From Halorussus salinus (lineage in GTDB: Archaea; Halobacteriota; Halobacteria; Halobacteriales; Haladaptataceae): a stretch of 64,000 nucleotides of DNA. The notes below the pieces were generated by a model. The model was not told the origin of the DNA, made no database searches, and worked only from the letters and a program-made list of their open reading frames with translations. The translations under genes and the position numbers were made by a program. Where the stretch lies: assembly GCF_004765815.2 (NCBI RefSeq), contig NZ_ML974127.1:203259-267258 (forward strand). Reading direction: 5' to 3'. Of the stretch, positions 8,398-17,090 are shown one piece after another; the first letter of the stretch is position 1; the number at the start of each line of letters is the position of its first letter.

Positions 8398-9513
8398 ATG
8401 GCGGGCCGAGCAACGAACGAGTCGTCCGCGGGGTCCCAGCGCGAGCGACTGACCGGCTGGGTGGACTCGTCGCTGGTCGTGCTGTGCGTCGCGAGCGTCG
8501 CGGTGACGGTCCTCGCCGGTCTCGTACAGGTAAGCTTCGGCGCGTTCTCGATGAGTCTCGTCGAGGCGTGGCAGGCCGTGTTCAATCCGCAGGTCGTCCT
8601 GAACCCCCAGACGTGGGAGGCGTTCCTGCTGGGCGGCGAGGTGCCCGAGATGAACAAGCGGAGCCTCATCGTCTGGAACATCCGGATGCCGCGGGTGTTC
8701 GTCGCCGTCGCGGCGGGGATGTGTCTCGCGGTGTCGGGTGCCATCTTCCAAGCGGTGACGCGCAACGAACTCGCCAGCCCGTTCGTCCTCGGCGTGAGTT
8801 CGGGTGCCGGGTTCACCGTCCTGCTGACGCTGGTCGTGTTCAGCAGTCTCACACCGTTCCTCCCGCTACTGGCGGCGCTCGGCGGCACCTTCGCGTTCCT
8901 GTTGGTGTACTTCATCGCGTGGAAGGACGGGACGAGTCCGGTCCGGCTGGTGCTGGCTGGCGTCATCGTCAACATGGTGTTCAGCTCGCTCCAGCGCGCG
9001 CTGTTCTTCTTCGCCGACGACTTGGGCACCGTCCAGTCGGCGATGGCGTGGATTACCGGCTCGCTGACGGGCGTCGGCTGGGAGCAGTTCCGCATCGCGG
9101 CGCTCCCGACGCTGTTCGCCGTCCTCTTCGCGCTGGCCGGGGCGCGACAGCTGAACCTCCTGTTGCTCGGCGAGCAGACCGCGAGCGCGCTCGGGATGCG
9201 CGTCGAGCGCGTCCGATTCCTGCTCTCGGGCGTCGCCATCTTGGCGGCCAGCGCCGCCATCTCGGTCGCGGGCATCATCGGGTTCTTCGGGCTCGTCGTC
9301 CCGCACATCGTCCGGCTGACGGTCGGGAGCGACTACCGGCGGTTGCTCGTCGGCTGTGTGTTCCTCGGTCCGGCGCTGATGGTCCTCGCGGATGTCGGCG
9401 CGCGCCTCGCGCTGAACCCCGTCCAGATACCCGTCGGCGTCGTCACCGGCGTCATCGGCGGGCCGTACTTCCTCTACCTGATGCGCAGGCAGGAACAGAT
9501 GGGTGAGATATAA
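8398..9513 (+). CDS. FecCD-family iron-siderophore ABC permease
   Basis: Integral membrane subunit of a BtuC/FecCD/FhuB-type importer, 371 aa with about nine to ten predicted hydrophobic segments from residue 20 onward. Typical FecCD sequences are present: WNIRMPRVFVAVAAGMCLAVSG and GASAISVAGIIGFFGLVVPH-like text near the C-terminus. It most likely works as a homodimer with the ATPase encoded next. The TAA stop overlaps the ATPase ATG by one base (TAATG), so the two are translationally coupled. It is the only permease of its type in the island and may serve all five binding proteins. Confidence 0.92.
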   Translation: MAGRATNESSAGSQRERLTGWVDSSLVVLCVASVAVTVLAGLVQVSFGAFSMSLVEAWQAVFNPQVVLNPQTWEAFLLGGEVPEMNKRSLIVWNIRMPRVFVAVAAGMCLAVSGAIFQAVTRNELASPFVLGVSSGAGFTVLLTLVVFSSLTPFLPLLAALGGTFAFLLVYFIAWKDGTSPVRLVLAGVIVNMVFSSLQRALFFFADDLGTVQSAMAWITGSLTGVGWEQFRIAALPTLFAVLFALAGARQLNLLLLGEQTASALGMRVERVRFLLSGVAILAASAAISVAGIIGFFGLVVPHIVRLTVGSDYRRLLVGCVFLGPALMVLADVGARLALNPVQIPVGVVTGVIGGPYFLYLMRRQEQMGEI

Positions 9514-10355
9514 TGAGCGAACAACGCCACCGAGGAGACGACGCGGCGACCGCCGATTCGAGCGCGAGCGAACTCGTCGGCGAGGAGCTAGCCATCGGCT
9601 ACCCGACCACCGAGGAACCGGTCGTGGAGTGTCAGAACGTCGTCGTCCCGGCCGGAGAGGTGACGGCGCTCGTCGGCCCGAACGGGAGCGGCAAGAGTAC
9701 GCTCCTGAAGTCGATGGCCGACCAACTCGCGCCCGAGCGGGGGCAGGTCCTACTGGACGGCGAGGAGGTCCAGTCGTTCGACGCGAAGGAACTCGCCACC
9801 CGGTTGGGCCTGCTCTCCCAAGAGAACGAGTCGCCGGGGTCGATTACGGTCGAGGACTTGGTGTACCACGGCCGGTACCCCCATCGAGGGTTCTTCGATT
9901 CGGTCACCGACGAGGACCGCGCCGCGGTCGAGCGAGCCATCGAGTTGGCTGGCGTCGAACACCTCCGGGACGACGAGGTGGGCAACCTCAGCGGCGGCCA
10001 GAAGCAACTGGCGTGGATAGCGATGGTCCTCGCGCAGGACACCGACGTACTCCTGCTGGACGAACCGACGACGTACCTCGACCTGCACCACCAACTCCGG
10101 GTCATGGAGGTCGTCCAGACGCTCAACCGCGAGGAGAACGTCACCGTCGGCGTCGTCCTGCACGACATCGGGCAGGCCGCGCGCTTCGCGGACAACCTCA
10201 TCGCGATGAAGGACGGCGAACCGTACGACTGGGGGCCGCCCAAGGAGGTCGTGACCGAGGAACTCCTCGCGGACGTGTTCCGCGTCGATGCCGACGTGGA
10301 CGGCGAGAGCGACACCGGCCCGCACATCTCGCCCCACCGCGCGCTCGACGAGTGA
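9513..10355 (+). CDS. Iron-siderophore ABC transporter ATP-binding protein
   Basis: Cytoplasmic ATPase of the FepC/BtuD class, 280 aa. Walker A GPNGSGKST at 55-63, signature LSGGQ at 159-163, Walker B LLLDEPTTYLD with Asp183-Glu184, and the switch His in VVLHDIGQA. It overlaps the permease stop by one base. The first 25 residues are hydrophilic and variable. Expected to drive import of ferric siderophores with the FecCD subunit and the Tat lipoprotein receptors. Confidence 0.93.
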   Translation: MSEQRHRGDDAATADSSASELVGEELAIGYPTTEEPVVECQNVVVPAGEVTALVGPNGSGKSTLLKSMADQLAPERGQVLLDGEEVQSFDAKELATRLGLLSQENESPGSITVEDLVYHGRYPHRGFFDSVTDEDRAAVERAIELAGVEHLRDDEVGNLSGGQKQLAWIAMVLAQDTDVLLLDEPTTYLDLHHQLRVMEVVQTLNREENVTVGVVLHDIGQAARFADNLIAMKDGEPYDWGPPKEVVTEELLADVFRVDADVDGESDTGPHISPHRALDE

Positions 10356-10517
10356 GGAGCCTCGTCCGAACGAGTCGGCGACTCCGCCGCGACGACCGGG
10401 CTTCGACGCCGCCGGGCGAGTCGTCCGTCGGCGCGACTCCGGGCAGGATGACTGTCTTCTGAAAAAATGGGTCTTGCGGTGACATTCAGGCGCTCTAACC
10501 CTATTTGAGGATAGAAT

Positions 10518-10555
10518 TCGAAGCAACTATGTGTTTTTAGGTCGGCCTAAAACGT
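10518..10555 (+). promoter_or_regulatory. Promoter with iron-box palindrome, binding protein 5
   Basis: CGAAGC followed by aactatg is centred about 28 nt upstream of the ATG at 10556. Palindrome TTTAGGTCGGCCTAAA (10536-10551), identical to the copy in front of binding protein 1, ends 4 nt before the start. Confidence 0.75.
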
Positions 10556-11836
10556 ATGTCGGAAGACACTGACGACGGTACCGGACCGACGAGACGGAAC
10601 TACCTGCGGTCCGGGAGCGCCGCCCTCGTCGGCGGACTCCTCGCGGGCTGTACCGGTCGGAGCGGACCCGAAGCGACGACGGGGACCGAGACTGAAGCGG
10701 CAACCCAGACGGAAACGGCAACCGAGACGGAAGCGGCAACCGAAACCGCGACGGCGACCGACGCCGCGCGCGAGGCGTGTCTGTTCCCGGTCGGCTGTCG
10801 GGAGTTCGAGACCGCCCCCGAGTCGGTCACGACGTACAACATGGGTTGGGCCGACATGGTCGTCGCCCTCGGGCAGGCCGAGAAGCTTCAGACGAACCGC
10901 TACAGCGCACCGTCGCTGTTCTACGACCGCTTCGACATCGAATACGACGCCGACCGGCCGCCGCTGTGGCAGGACGGCGGGTGGTCGAAAGAGGTGATGT
11001 ACGAACTCGACCCGGACCTGTTCCTCATCGACCCGAACCTGCTGGGCGCGTGGGACAGCAACTGGTCCGACGAGGACACCCGAGAGGTAACCGAGAACGT
11101 CGCGCCCTTTTTCGGCTGTTACAACCGCCGAATCCGAGGAGAGTGGCAACAGAAACTCGACTACCCGAACGAAGCGCCCTCGATGCTGGAGGCGTTCGAC
11201 GCGGTGGCAACTGCCCTCGGCGAACGCGAGCGGGCCGACGCGTGGCTCGAACTCCACGACGAGATGCAGTCGGAACTCCGGTCGCGGACCCCGTCCGCCG
11301 ACCCGCCCTCCATCGCGCTCATCAACGGCGGCTCGGCCCCCGGAAAAGGGGAGTTCTACGTCCTGTACTTGGAGGACGACGGCTACGAGATGAAGCCCTA
11401 CCGGGACCTGAATCTGGTCGAGGCCGACGCCTTCGCTGGCGTCGAGACCGGCCAGTACGGACTGACCGACTACGAGACGCTACTGGAGGTGGACCCCGAT
11501 GTCATCCTCGTCCACTGGGGAATTACGACCGGGTCGGTGACGTTCGGCGGCGACGGCGCGTTCGACGCCGAGCAGTTCCGCGCGGACTTCGTCGAACCGA
11601 TGGAGAACCACGATGTCGGGAGCAAACTCGCGGCCGTCCGCGAGGGGCGCGTCTACCCCGGACCCACGGCCGAGCAGGGACCGCTCGTCAACTTGTTCCA
11701 GACGGAGTTGACCGCGCGTCTGTTCTACCCTGACGAGTTCGGCGCGTTCGACCCGGCCGCGCCCTTCGAGGTGTCCGAAGCGAAACAGCTGTTCGACCGC
11801 CAGCGAGTTCGGGACATTCTCGCCGGAAACCTGTAG
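10556..11836 (+). CDS. Iron-siderophore ABC transporter substrate-binding lipoprotein 5
   Basis: Most divergent of the five paralogs, 426 aa. The N-terminus has RRNYLRSG as Tat-like motif and LLAGC as lipobox (Cys about 32), then a linker with a Thr/Glu/Ala repeat. The core keeps WADMVVALG near residue 100. Unlike the others it has several Cys residues (CLFPVGC near 78-84, FFGCYN). It is a separate unit after the ATPase gene with its own iron box. Function by family: extracytoplasmic receptor for an iron chelate. Confidence 0.85.
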   Translation: MSEDTDDGTGPTRRNYLRSGSAALVGGLLAGCTGRSGPEATTGTETEAATQTETATETEAATETATATDAAREACLFPVGCREFETAPESVTTYNMGWADMVVALGQAEKLQTNRYSAPSLFYDRFDIEYDADRPPLWQDGGWSKEVMYELDPDLFLIDPNLLGAWDSNWSDEDTREVTENVAPFFGCYNRRIRGEWQQKLDYPNEAPSMLEAFDAVATALGERERADAWLELHDEMQSELRSRTPSADPPSIALINGGSAPGKGEFYVLYLEDDGYEMKPYRDLNLVEADAFAGVETGQYGLTDYETLLEVDPDVILVHWGITTGSVTFGGDGAFDAEQFRADFVEPMENHDVGSKLAAVREGRVYPGPTAEQGPLVNLFQTELTARLFYPDEFGAFDPAAPFEVSEAKQLFDRQRVRDILAGNL

Positions 11837-11993
11837 ACGACGCGACTCCTCGCCAGCGACACCGACCGACTCGGGCGCTCCCCGCGTCCGGACATGTCGG
11901 TTCTCTACTAGCAATTTTAGGAGTATCGAGACCTCCATAGATATTATTCCAGTACTGAGTAAACCTCATGTAGGTGGGCGTCGTCTCCAACCC

Positions 11994-12329
11994 ATGCTCG
12001 AACGGGTGGAGAACGAAATCGCCATACTGGAGCGTCACTGCCGCGTATTGGAGGCCGTCGCCGAACGCGAACCGGTCGGTCCCGTCACGCTGACGAATCG
12101 GCTGTCGTATCCACGCCACGAGATTCGGCGCTCGCTCCGCGTCCTCGAATCGCAAGCCCTCGCCGACTCGACCGCGAGCGGGTACGCCACGACCGACCGC
12201 GTGCCGGAGTTCCGCGACCGTCTCGACTGGCGACTCGACGAGTTCGCGCGCCGACTGGACTGTCACCACGTCGATGCGGGACTCCTCTCGGCGACGGCCG
12301 CCGACTCCGACTCCGTGGTCGCCGACTGA
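11994..12329 (+). CDS. Small winged-helix-like DNA-binding protein
   Basis: 111 aa, cytoplasmic, no membrane segment. Residues 5-75 read as helix-turn-helix plus wing: ILERHCRVLEAVAEREPVGPVTLTNRL, YPRHEIRRSLRVLESQALADS, then ASGYATTDR as wing. This is the layout of haloarchaeal winged-helix regulators that read the phase 'one domain changes, the other recognises'. It lies just downstream of the iron island but has no iron box in front. Target unknown. Confidence 0.6.
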   Translation: MLERVENEIAILERHCRVLEAVAEREPVGPVTLTNRLSYPRHEIRRSLRVLESQALADSTASGYATTDRVPEFRDRLDWRLDEFARRLDCHHVDAGLLSATAADSDSVVAD

Positions 12330-12487
12330 CCGGACGCTCTTCCGTCGTCGCCCGGCGAGTCCAATCGGCGACTCGGCGTTTTTGTCTCCGGTTCGCCTTC
12401 CGACTTCTCGCTCGGTCGCGCTCGGAGACACCGCAGGAATCTACCCGTTCTCGGGATTATACGGTCGCTCCGCACCCACGATACCGT

Positions 12488-12937
12488 ATGGCGTACGACA
12501 CGTCACCCACCGAGACGCGCACAGACACGACGGTCGCTCCGCGCTACCGCCGATACCTCGCCGGGTATCTCGCGCTGACGGTCGTCGGCACCGGCGTCCT
12601 CCTCGTCCTCGCGAAACACTCCTCGAACCTGCTGGCGGCCGTCGAACTCGTCGGCGGCGGCAGTCTGCTGGTCGTCGCCAGCGTCGCGACGATACCCGCC
12701 TTCTACAAGGACGCGACCGGTCTCGACGCCGACCCGAGGAGTCCCGACTGGAAGCCCTACGTCGCGTTCGTCGTCGGGTCGCCGCTGGTCGTCTACCTCG
12801 CGGTCGCCTACGTCACGATGGCGAACGTCGCGGTCGTCGTCGCGGGCGTCGCGGTCGTCGTCGCCGCGTTCGAGGCCACCGCGGTCTACCTCTTCCGCCG
12901 CCGCAAGTACGTCGGGAGTGCGGCCGCGGAGTCGTAA
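12488..12937 (+). CDS. Four-segment membrane protein, haloarchaeal hypothetical
   Basis: 149 aa with hydrophilic N-terminus to residue 20, then four hydrophobic segments (about 24-44, 49-70, 95-112, 113-135) and a basic C-terminus RRRKYVGS. A TATA-like ttatacg at 12456-12462 lies about 28 nt before the ATG, consistent with a leaderless mRNA. No charged residues in the membrane part suggest transport. I do not recognise the family. Confidence 0.65.
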   Translation: MAYDTSPTETRTDTTVAPRYRRYLAGYLALTVVGTGVLLVLAKHSSNLLAAVELVGGGSLLVVASVATIPAFYKDATGLDADPRSPDWKPYVAFVVGSPLVVYLAVAYVTMANVAVVVAGVAVVVAAFEATAVYLFRRRKYVGSAAAES

Positions 12938-13093
12938 CGCGACAGCACAGCCCAGAAAAACCGAATTCGGAAGTCGAATCCAGAAATCGAACTCGGAAGT
13001 CAACCGAAACCCGAATCGGGACGCGAGTCTCGAAAACCGAGTCACGAAATCGGGTCGCGTGTATCGAAATCCCAACGTCGTCTAAAAGGCGGC

Positions 13094-14221
13094 TTACCGC
13101 TCCACGACGACGCCGCTCTCGCCGACCGCGACGGCGGCGTCGCCGACCGCGACGCCCCACAGGTCCTCCTCGACCGGCGTCGGCACGTCCCGCCACCCGG
13201 TCGTCGGCGTCCGGCGGTGGATTCGACCGCTCTCGCCGACCGCGACGACTTCGCCGCCCTCCTCGGCCAGCGCGTGGAGCGCCGACTCGCCGACCCGCGT
13301 CGGCGTCCAGTTCCCGCAGGCCCGGTCGTAGCGGTAGACCAGCCCGTCGTCGCCGGCGACCCGGACGGTCTCGTCGGTCGCGGTCACGTCGAAGAAATCG
13401 ACCGCGGCGTTCCGCGCGCTGATGTCGATTCGGGCCGCCTCGGGACTGGAGGTCGTTTCGTCGGTTTCGGCCGTCTCGGGGCGACTGGCTGGCTCGTCGC
13501 CTTCGAGTGTTTCGGAACGACCGGCTATCCCGTCAGTCTCGGCTAACTGGGTTCGCCCGTCCTCCTCGAAGGTGCCGCCGTCGGTGTCCACGACGTAGAA
13601 CCGGTCGCCGTCGGCGGCCAGCGCGGCGATCGACGACCCGCTCCCCGGTTCGCGGGGGTCGTCCCACGCCGGACAGCCGCGGTCGTCGGTCTCGACGCGG
13701 ACGACCTCGCCGGAGCCGTTCGCCACGCGCACGCGCTCGTCGCCGCGGTCGCCAGCGACCGCGATGGCCTCCCACGTACTCGTCTTCTCCATCGGTGCGG
13801 AGTAGTCGTACTTCGTGTCCGTCTTTACGTCGTACGCCCCGAGCGCGCCCGAGGAGCCCGCGAACCAGACGCGCTCGCCGTCGGCGGTCACCCCCGCGTC
13901 GTTGAGGGCGTTGTGGTGTGCGCCCGGCCCGTCGGCCACGATGACTCGCCACTCGGTGTCGTCGGTCTCGGCGCGGGCGTCGTTTTCATCGCCGTCGTCG
14001 TTCTCGGCGTCGCCGTCCCCCCGACCGTCTCGCGCGAGAACGATACCGTCCTCGCCGACGGCGTACGGTCCGGCGACCGTCCCGACGACGGCGTACAGCG
14101 CCGCGTCGGTCGGCGTCTCCGCGACCGACCACGCCGGTTCGTCGGCGGGGTCGGCGAGGTCGGCGGTGGAACGGTCGCTGGAAGGGGGTCGGTCGTTCGC
14201 GGATTCGTCCGTACCGGTCAT
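13094..14221 (-). CDS. Beta-propeller protein, paralog A
   Basis: 375 aa, no signal peptide, cytoplasmic or peripheral. Repeating blade-like units: ALYAVVGTVAGPYAVGEDG near 40, RVWFAGSSGALGAYDV near 115, TSTWEAIAVAGDRGDERV near 145, and a C-terminal VAVGESGVVVER. The same four signatures occur in three other proteins of this window (24777-25790, 30494-31591, 31710-32705). The spacing suggests a six- or seven-bladed propeller of the BNR/HCF136-like type. An acidic Thr/Glu-rich insert sits at about 215-255. It overlaps no neighbour; a three-segment membrane protein gene lies upstream on the same strand. Confidence 0.65.
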   Translation of the reverse strand: MTGTDESANDRPPSSDRSTADLADPADEPAWSVAETPTDAALYAVVGTVAGPYAVGEDGIVLARDGRGDGDAENDDGDENDARAETDDTEWRVIVADGPGAHHNALNDAGVTADGERVWFAGSSGALGAYDVKTDTKYDYSAPMEKTSTWEAIAVAGDRGDERVRVANGSGEVVRVETDDRGCPAWDDPREPGSGSSIAALAADGDRFYVVDTDGGTFEEDGRTQLAETDGIAGRSETLEGDEPASRPETAETDETTSSPEAARIDISARNAAVDFFDVTATDETVRVAGDDGLVYRYDRACGNWTPTRVGESALHALAEEGGEVVAVGESGRIHRRTPTTGWRDVPTPVEEDLWGVAVGDAAVAVGESGVVVER

Positions 14222-14231
14222 CGGTGGTCGG

Positions 14232-14552
14232 TCACGGGCCGAACTCCTCTTTGTGTTCCTTGTAGAGGATGCCGGTGAAGACGGCGAACGGGACGAGACC
14301 CGCCACGGTCGCGGCGAGCGCGACGTTCACGAGCGTCGGCACCGCGAAGTGGGTGTAGAAGTAGCCGAGGACCGCGATGCCCGAGCAGATGAAAAACACC
14401 ACGCTCGAAATCGCCAGTCCGAAGCTCAACCGGCGGTACTGCCACCCCAAGTTCTCCGAGCGACGGAGCATCTTGATGAGAACTGCCACGGGTGGAATTG
14501 CCAATGCGACCAACTGCAACACTGCCAGTGCGATGTCTTGTGCGATTGCCAT
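14232..14552 (-). CDS. Small membrane protein, three to four segments
   Basis: 106 aa, almost wholly hydrophobic: segments at about 5-26, 46-66 and 72-95, with a basic loop KMLRRSENLGWQYRR between the first two and a charged C-terminus YKEHKEEFGP. Lies 10 nt upstream of the propeller paralog A on the same strand, so the two are probably cotranscribed and the propeller may be its soluble partner. Family not recognised. Confidence 0.7.
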   Translation of the reverse strand: MAIAQDIALAVLQLVALAIPPVAVLIKMLRRSENLGWQYRRLSFGLAISSVVFFICSGIAVLGYFYTHFAVPTLVNVALAATVAGLVPFAVFTGILYKEHKEEFGP

Positions 14553-14639
14553 GTTCGGAGTAATCGTGTTCGGCTCGAGTCGGGTCGAAAGCGATGCTTT
14601 CGGGCGATTCGACTGAAACGGGACGACGCCTCGGGTCGG

Positions 14640-15971
14640 TTACGACAGCGCCTCGTGAGCGCCAGCGACCCGCGAGACCGCGACCGCGTAGGCGGCCTCG
14701 CGCCAGCGACTCCCCGCGGGAGACCGGTGGTCTGCCGTAGAGTCCCCGAGGTCGCGCTCGGCCACGTGGTCGCGGACCTCGTGCCACGCCGAGACGACCC
14801 GCGAGTCGAGGCGCTCGGCGAGTTGCTCGGCCGACCAGCGTCGGGTGGTCACGTCGCTCAGCCACTCGAAGTAGGAGGCGACGACGCCGCCCGAGTTGGC
14901 CAGCAGGTCGGGCACGACCGGAATCCCGCGCTCGGCCAGACGGGCGTCGGCCGCGGGCGTCGTCGGGCCGTTCGCGCCCTCGACCACCAGCGAGGCGTCC
15001 ACCGCGTCGGCGTTGGCTTCGGTCAGGACCTCCTCGACCGCCGCGGGGACCAACAGGTCCACGTCCATCGCCAGCAGTTCCGCGTTCGAGACGAACGTCG
15101 CGTCGTGGTCTGTCACCGCGCCGGGGCGCTCGAACGCCGCGGGGACCGCGTGGGTGTCGAGTCCGTCGGGGTCGTAGACGCCGCCGTGGGCGTCGCTGAC
15201 CGCGACGACGCTCGCGCCCCAGTCGTCCAGCAGGCGGGCCGCGTTCGCGCCGACGCTCCCGTAGCCCTGCACCGCGACCGTGGCGTCCTCGACAGAAGCG
15301 CCGTAGTGGCGCAGGGTCTCGCGGGCGACCAGCGCGACGCTCCTGCCCGGTGCCGCGCGGCGCTCTGCCAACCCGCCGACAGCGGTCGGTTTGCCCGTCA
15401 CGACGCCGCGCTCGGCGCTCCGGTCGGCGTACTCGTCGGCGAACCACGCCATCTCTCGGGGACCGGTGCCGAGGTCGGGCGCGGGCACGTCCCTGCGCGG
15501 GCCGACGAACTCCCCGAGCGCGTCGGCGTAGTTGCGCGTCAGTCGCTCGCGCTCGTCGCGGCTCAGTTCTCGGGGGTCGACTCGCAGGCCGCCCTTCCCA
15601 CCGCCGTAGGGCAAATCGACGAGCGCGCACTTCCACGTCATCGCGGCCGCGAGGGACGCGCACTCCTCGCGCGAGACCGACGAGCGGTAGCGCAGGCCGC
15701 CCTTGTACGGGCCGCGAACGCCGTCGTGCTGGACCCGAAAGCCGGTCACGGTCTCGACGGTGCCGTCGTCGCGCTCGAAGGGGACCGCGACGCGGTGGGT
15801 CCGGTCGGGGTGGGCCAGACGCTCGCGTATCGCCGGGTCGAGGCCGAGGCGGTCGGCGGTGCGCTCGAACTGCCGGTGGGTCGTTGCGAGCGCCGCGGCG
15901 TCGTCGTCGGCATCGCGTTCAGCGCCGTCGCCGTCCGCACCGCGTCCGGCGTCGCCGTCGCTACTCGTCAT
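14640..15971 (-). CDS. Glu/Leu/Phe/Val dehydrogenase (glutamate dehydrogenase type)
   Basis: 443 aa NAD(P)-dependent amino acid dehydrogenase, cytoplasmic; interconverts 2-oxoglutarate plus ammonia and glutamate if it is a true GDH. The substrate domain shows GPYKGGLRY and the lysine motif PYGGGKGGLRV, with DVPAPDLGTG after it. The Rossmann part has VAVQGYGSVG near 225. The first 25 residues are an Asp/Ala-rich extension. Its start overlaps the end of the PadR-like gene by 11 nt, so the two form an operon and may be co-controlled. Confidence 0.88.
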   Translation of the reverse strand: MTSSDGDAGRGADGDGAERDADDDAAALATTHRQFERTADRLGLDPAIRERLAHPDRTHRVAVPFERDDGTVETVTGFRVQHDGVRGPYKGGLRYRSSVSREECASLAAAMTWKCALVDLPYGGGKGGLRVDPRELSRDERERLTRNYADALGEFVGPRRDVPAPDLGTGPREMAWFADEYADRSAERGVVTGKPTAVGGLAERRAAPGRSVALVARETLRHYGASVEDATVAVQGYGSVGANAARLLDDWGASVVAVSDAHGGVYDPDGLDTHAVPAAFERPGAVTDHDATFVSNAELLAMDVDLLVPAAVEEVLTEANADAVDASLVVEGANGPTTPAADARLAERGIPVVPDLLANSGGVVASYFEWLSDVTTRRWSAEQLAERLDSRVVSAWHEVRDHVAERDLGDSTADHRSPAGSRWREAAYAVAVSRVAGAHEALS

Positions 15972-16413
15972 CGGCCAGACACTCCCGCTGCCAGTCGAGG
16001 TGCGCGGCTAGCTCCTCGCGGGTCCGGTCGGTGAGGCGGTAGACCTTGGTCCGACCGTCGAGCGGGAGCGTGTGAACGCGGTCGGCGTCCACCAGACCCC
16101 GGAGGTTCTGGTAGAGTCGCCCCTGATTTATCTCTTCGCCGTAGTGGGCCTCTAGCTCCTCGCGGACGGCGACGCCGTGGGGGTTCGACCCCTCCAGTCT
16201 GGCGACGGTGAACAGGAGGTCCCGCTCGAACCCGATGAGGCCCGCGAGCGGTTCGGGGTCGGGTCGGCTCCGGTCCTCCTCGATTCGGCTTCCGTCTCCA
16301 CTTCGATTCCGACTGTCCGCGGCCTGCTCGTCGTCGCCGTGTCGATTCCGGTCGTCTTCGGCTCGATTCTCGTCGTGCCGTGCGCTGTCGCTCGGCTTGT
16401 TCTTCGTTGCCAT
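15961..16413 (-). CDS. PadR-family-like winged-helix transcription regulator
   Basis: 150 aa. Residues 1-55 are a hydrophilic Asp/Arg-rich tail; the fold occupies 56-145. FERDLLFTVARLEGSNPHGVAVREEL is the recognition region, and INQGRLYQNLRGLVDADRV plus the wing KVYRLTDRTREEL match the PadR layout. Translationally coupled to the glutamate dehydrogenase gene (11-nt overlap). It may regulate that gene. The true start could be internal, since the N-terminal tail is not conserved in the family. Confidence 0.75.
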   Translation of the reverse strand: MATKNKPSDSARHDENRAEDDRNRHGDDEQAADSRNRSGDGSRIEEDRSRPDPEPLAGLIGFERDLLFTVARLEGSNPHGVAVREELEAHYGEEINQGRLYQNLRGLVDADRVHTLPLDGRTKVYRLTDRTREELAAHLDWQRECLADDE

Positions 16414-16523
16414 AGATTCTCACGGCGGCCAATGGCCGCCACGCCGCACGCGGGTCTCGAACCCGCCGTCAGCCTGTCTGAGTGCGGTGATTCGATTCGC
16501 AAAATCCGGACAGGGTGGCCGGG

Positions 16524-17069
16524 TTACCGTCGCTTCGAACAGCAACAGCAGTGGCCCGACCGGGGGCCGGTGCCGCCGCCCCTCCTCGCCTCGGCCCACG
16601 TCCGGTAGGCCGGTTGGCCGAACGTCCAGACGGCCGACCCGCCCGAGACGGTGAGATACGCCAGTCGCATCTCGACGGGGACCGCCGCGAGGTCCAACAG
16701 TCCCATCCCGGCCCCGACGAAGACGCCGACGAACGAGGAGACCAGCAGGAACGCCAGCACGTCGTTTGTCAGCCAGAAGCGCGCCTCCGCGGAGTTGGTG
16801 TCGCCGTCACTCCCCTCGACGGGGTCGTCGGCTTCCCTCGGCGCGTCGCCTGCGCGCTGGCCCCTGCTCGCGTCGCGGGCGTCTCCTCGCGCGCCGCGGG
16901 TGGTTCGGTCGTCGGTCCGTGGTTCGTCGCTCGATGCGTTGCCGGTCGGTCGGTCGTCATTCGATGCGTCGTCGGTCGGTCGGTCGTCGTTCGATGCGTC
17001 GTCGGTCGGTCGGTCCCCGCTCGATGCGTCGCCGCTCGCCGTCGCTCGCTGTGTGGTGTCGTCGGTCAT
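16524..17069 (-). CDS. Membrane protein with repeat N-terminus and Cys4 tail
   Basis: 181 aa. Residues 5-45 consist of three to four copies of a ten-residue unit SNDDRPTDDA encoded by 30-bp DNA repeats. A disordered linker follows, then two hydrophobic segments (about 103-123 and 130-152). The C-terminus ends GHCCCCSKRR, a run of four cysteines that could bind a metal or be lipidated. Starts 21 nt after... the antiporter gene ends on the same strand upstream (17091), so it may be the last gene of that unit. Family not recognised. Confidence 0.6.
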   Translation of the reverse strand: MTDDTTQRATASGDASSGDRPTDDASNDDRPTDDASNDDRPTGNASSDEPRTDDRTTRGARGDARDASRGQRAGDAPREADDPVEGSDGDTNSAEARFWLTNDVLAFLLVSSFVGVFVGAGMGLLDLAAVPVEMRLAYLTVSGGSAVWTFGQPAYRTWAEARRGGGTGPRSGHCCCCSKRR

Positions 17070-17090
17070 GAAGCGTCCTCCTGAAGTCGG

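Noticed and set aside
12938-13093. Degenerate repeats of gaaatcgaa/ggaagtcgaa type as possible regulatory array
   Set aside because: Copies are too diverged and lie in a convergent spacer with no promoter.
12274-13422. Arg-rich frame of 382 codons on the + strand
   Set aside because: Overlaps a membrane protein gene in another frame and runs antisense into the propeller gene; composition is that of a shadow frame.
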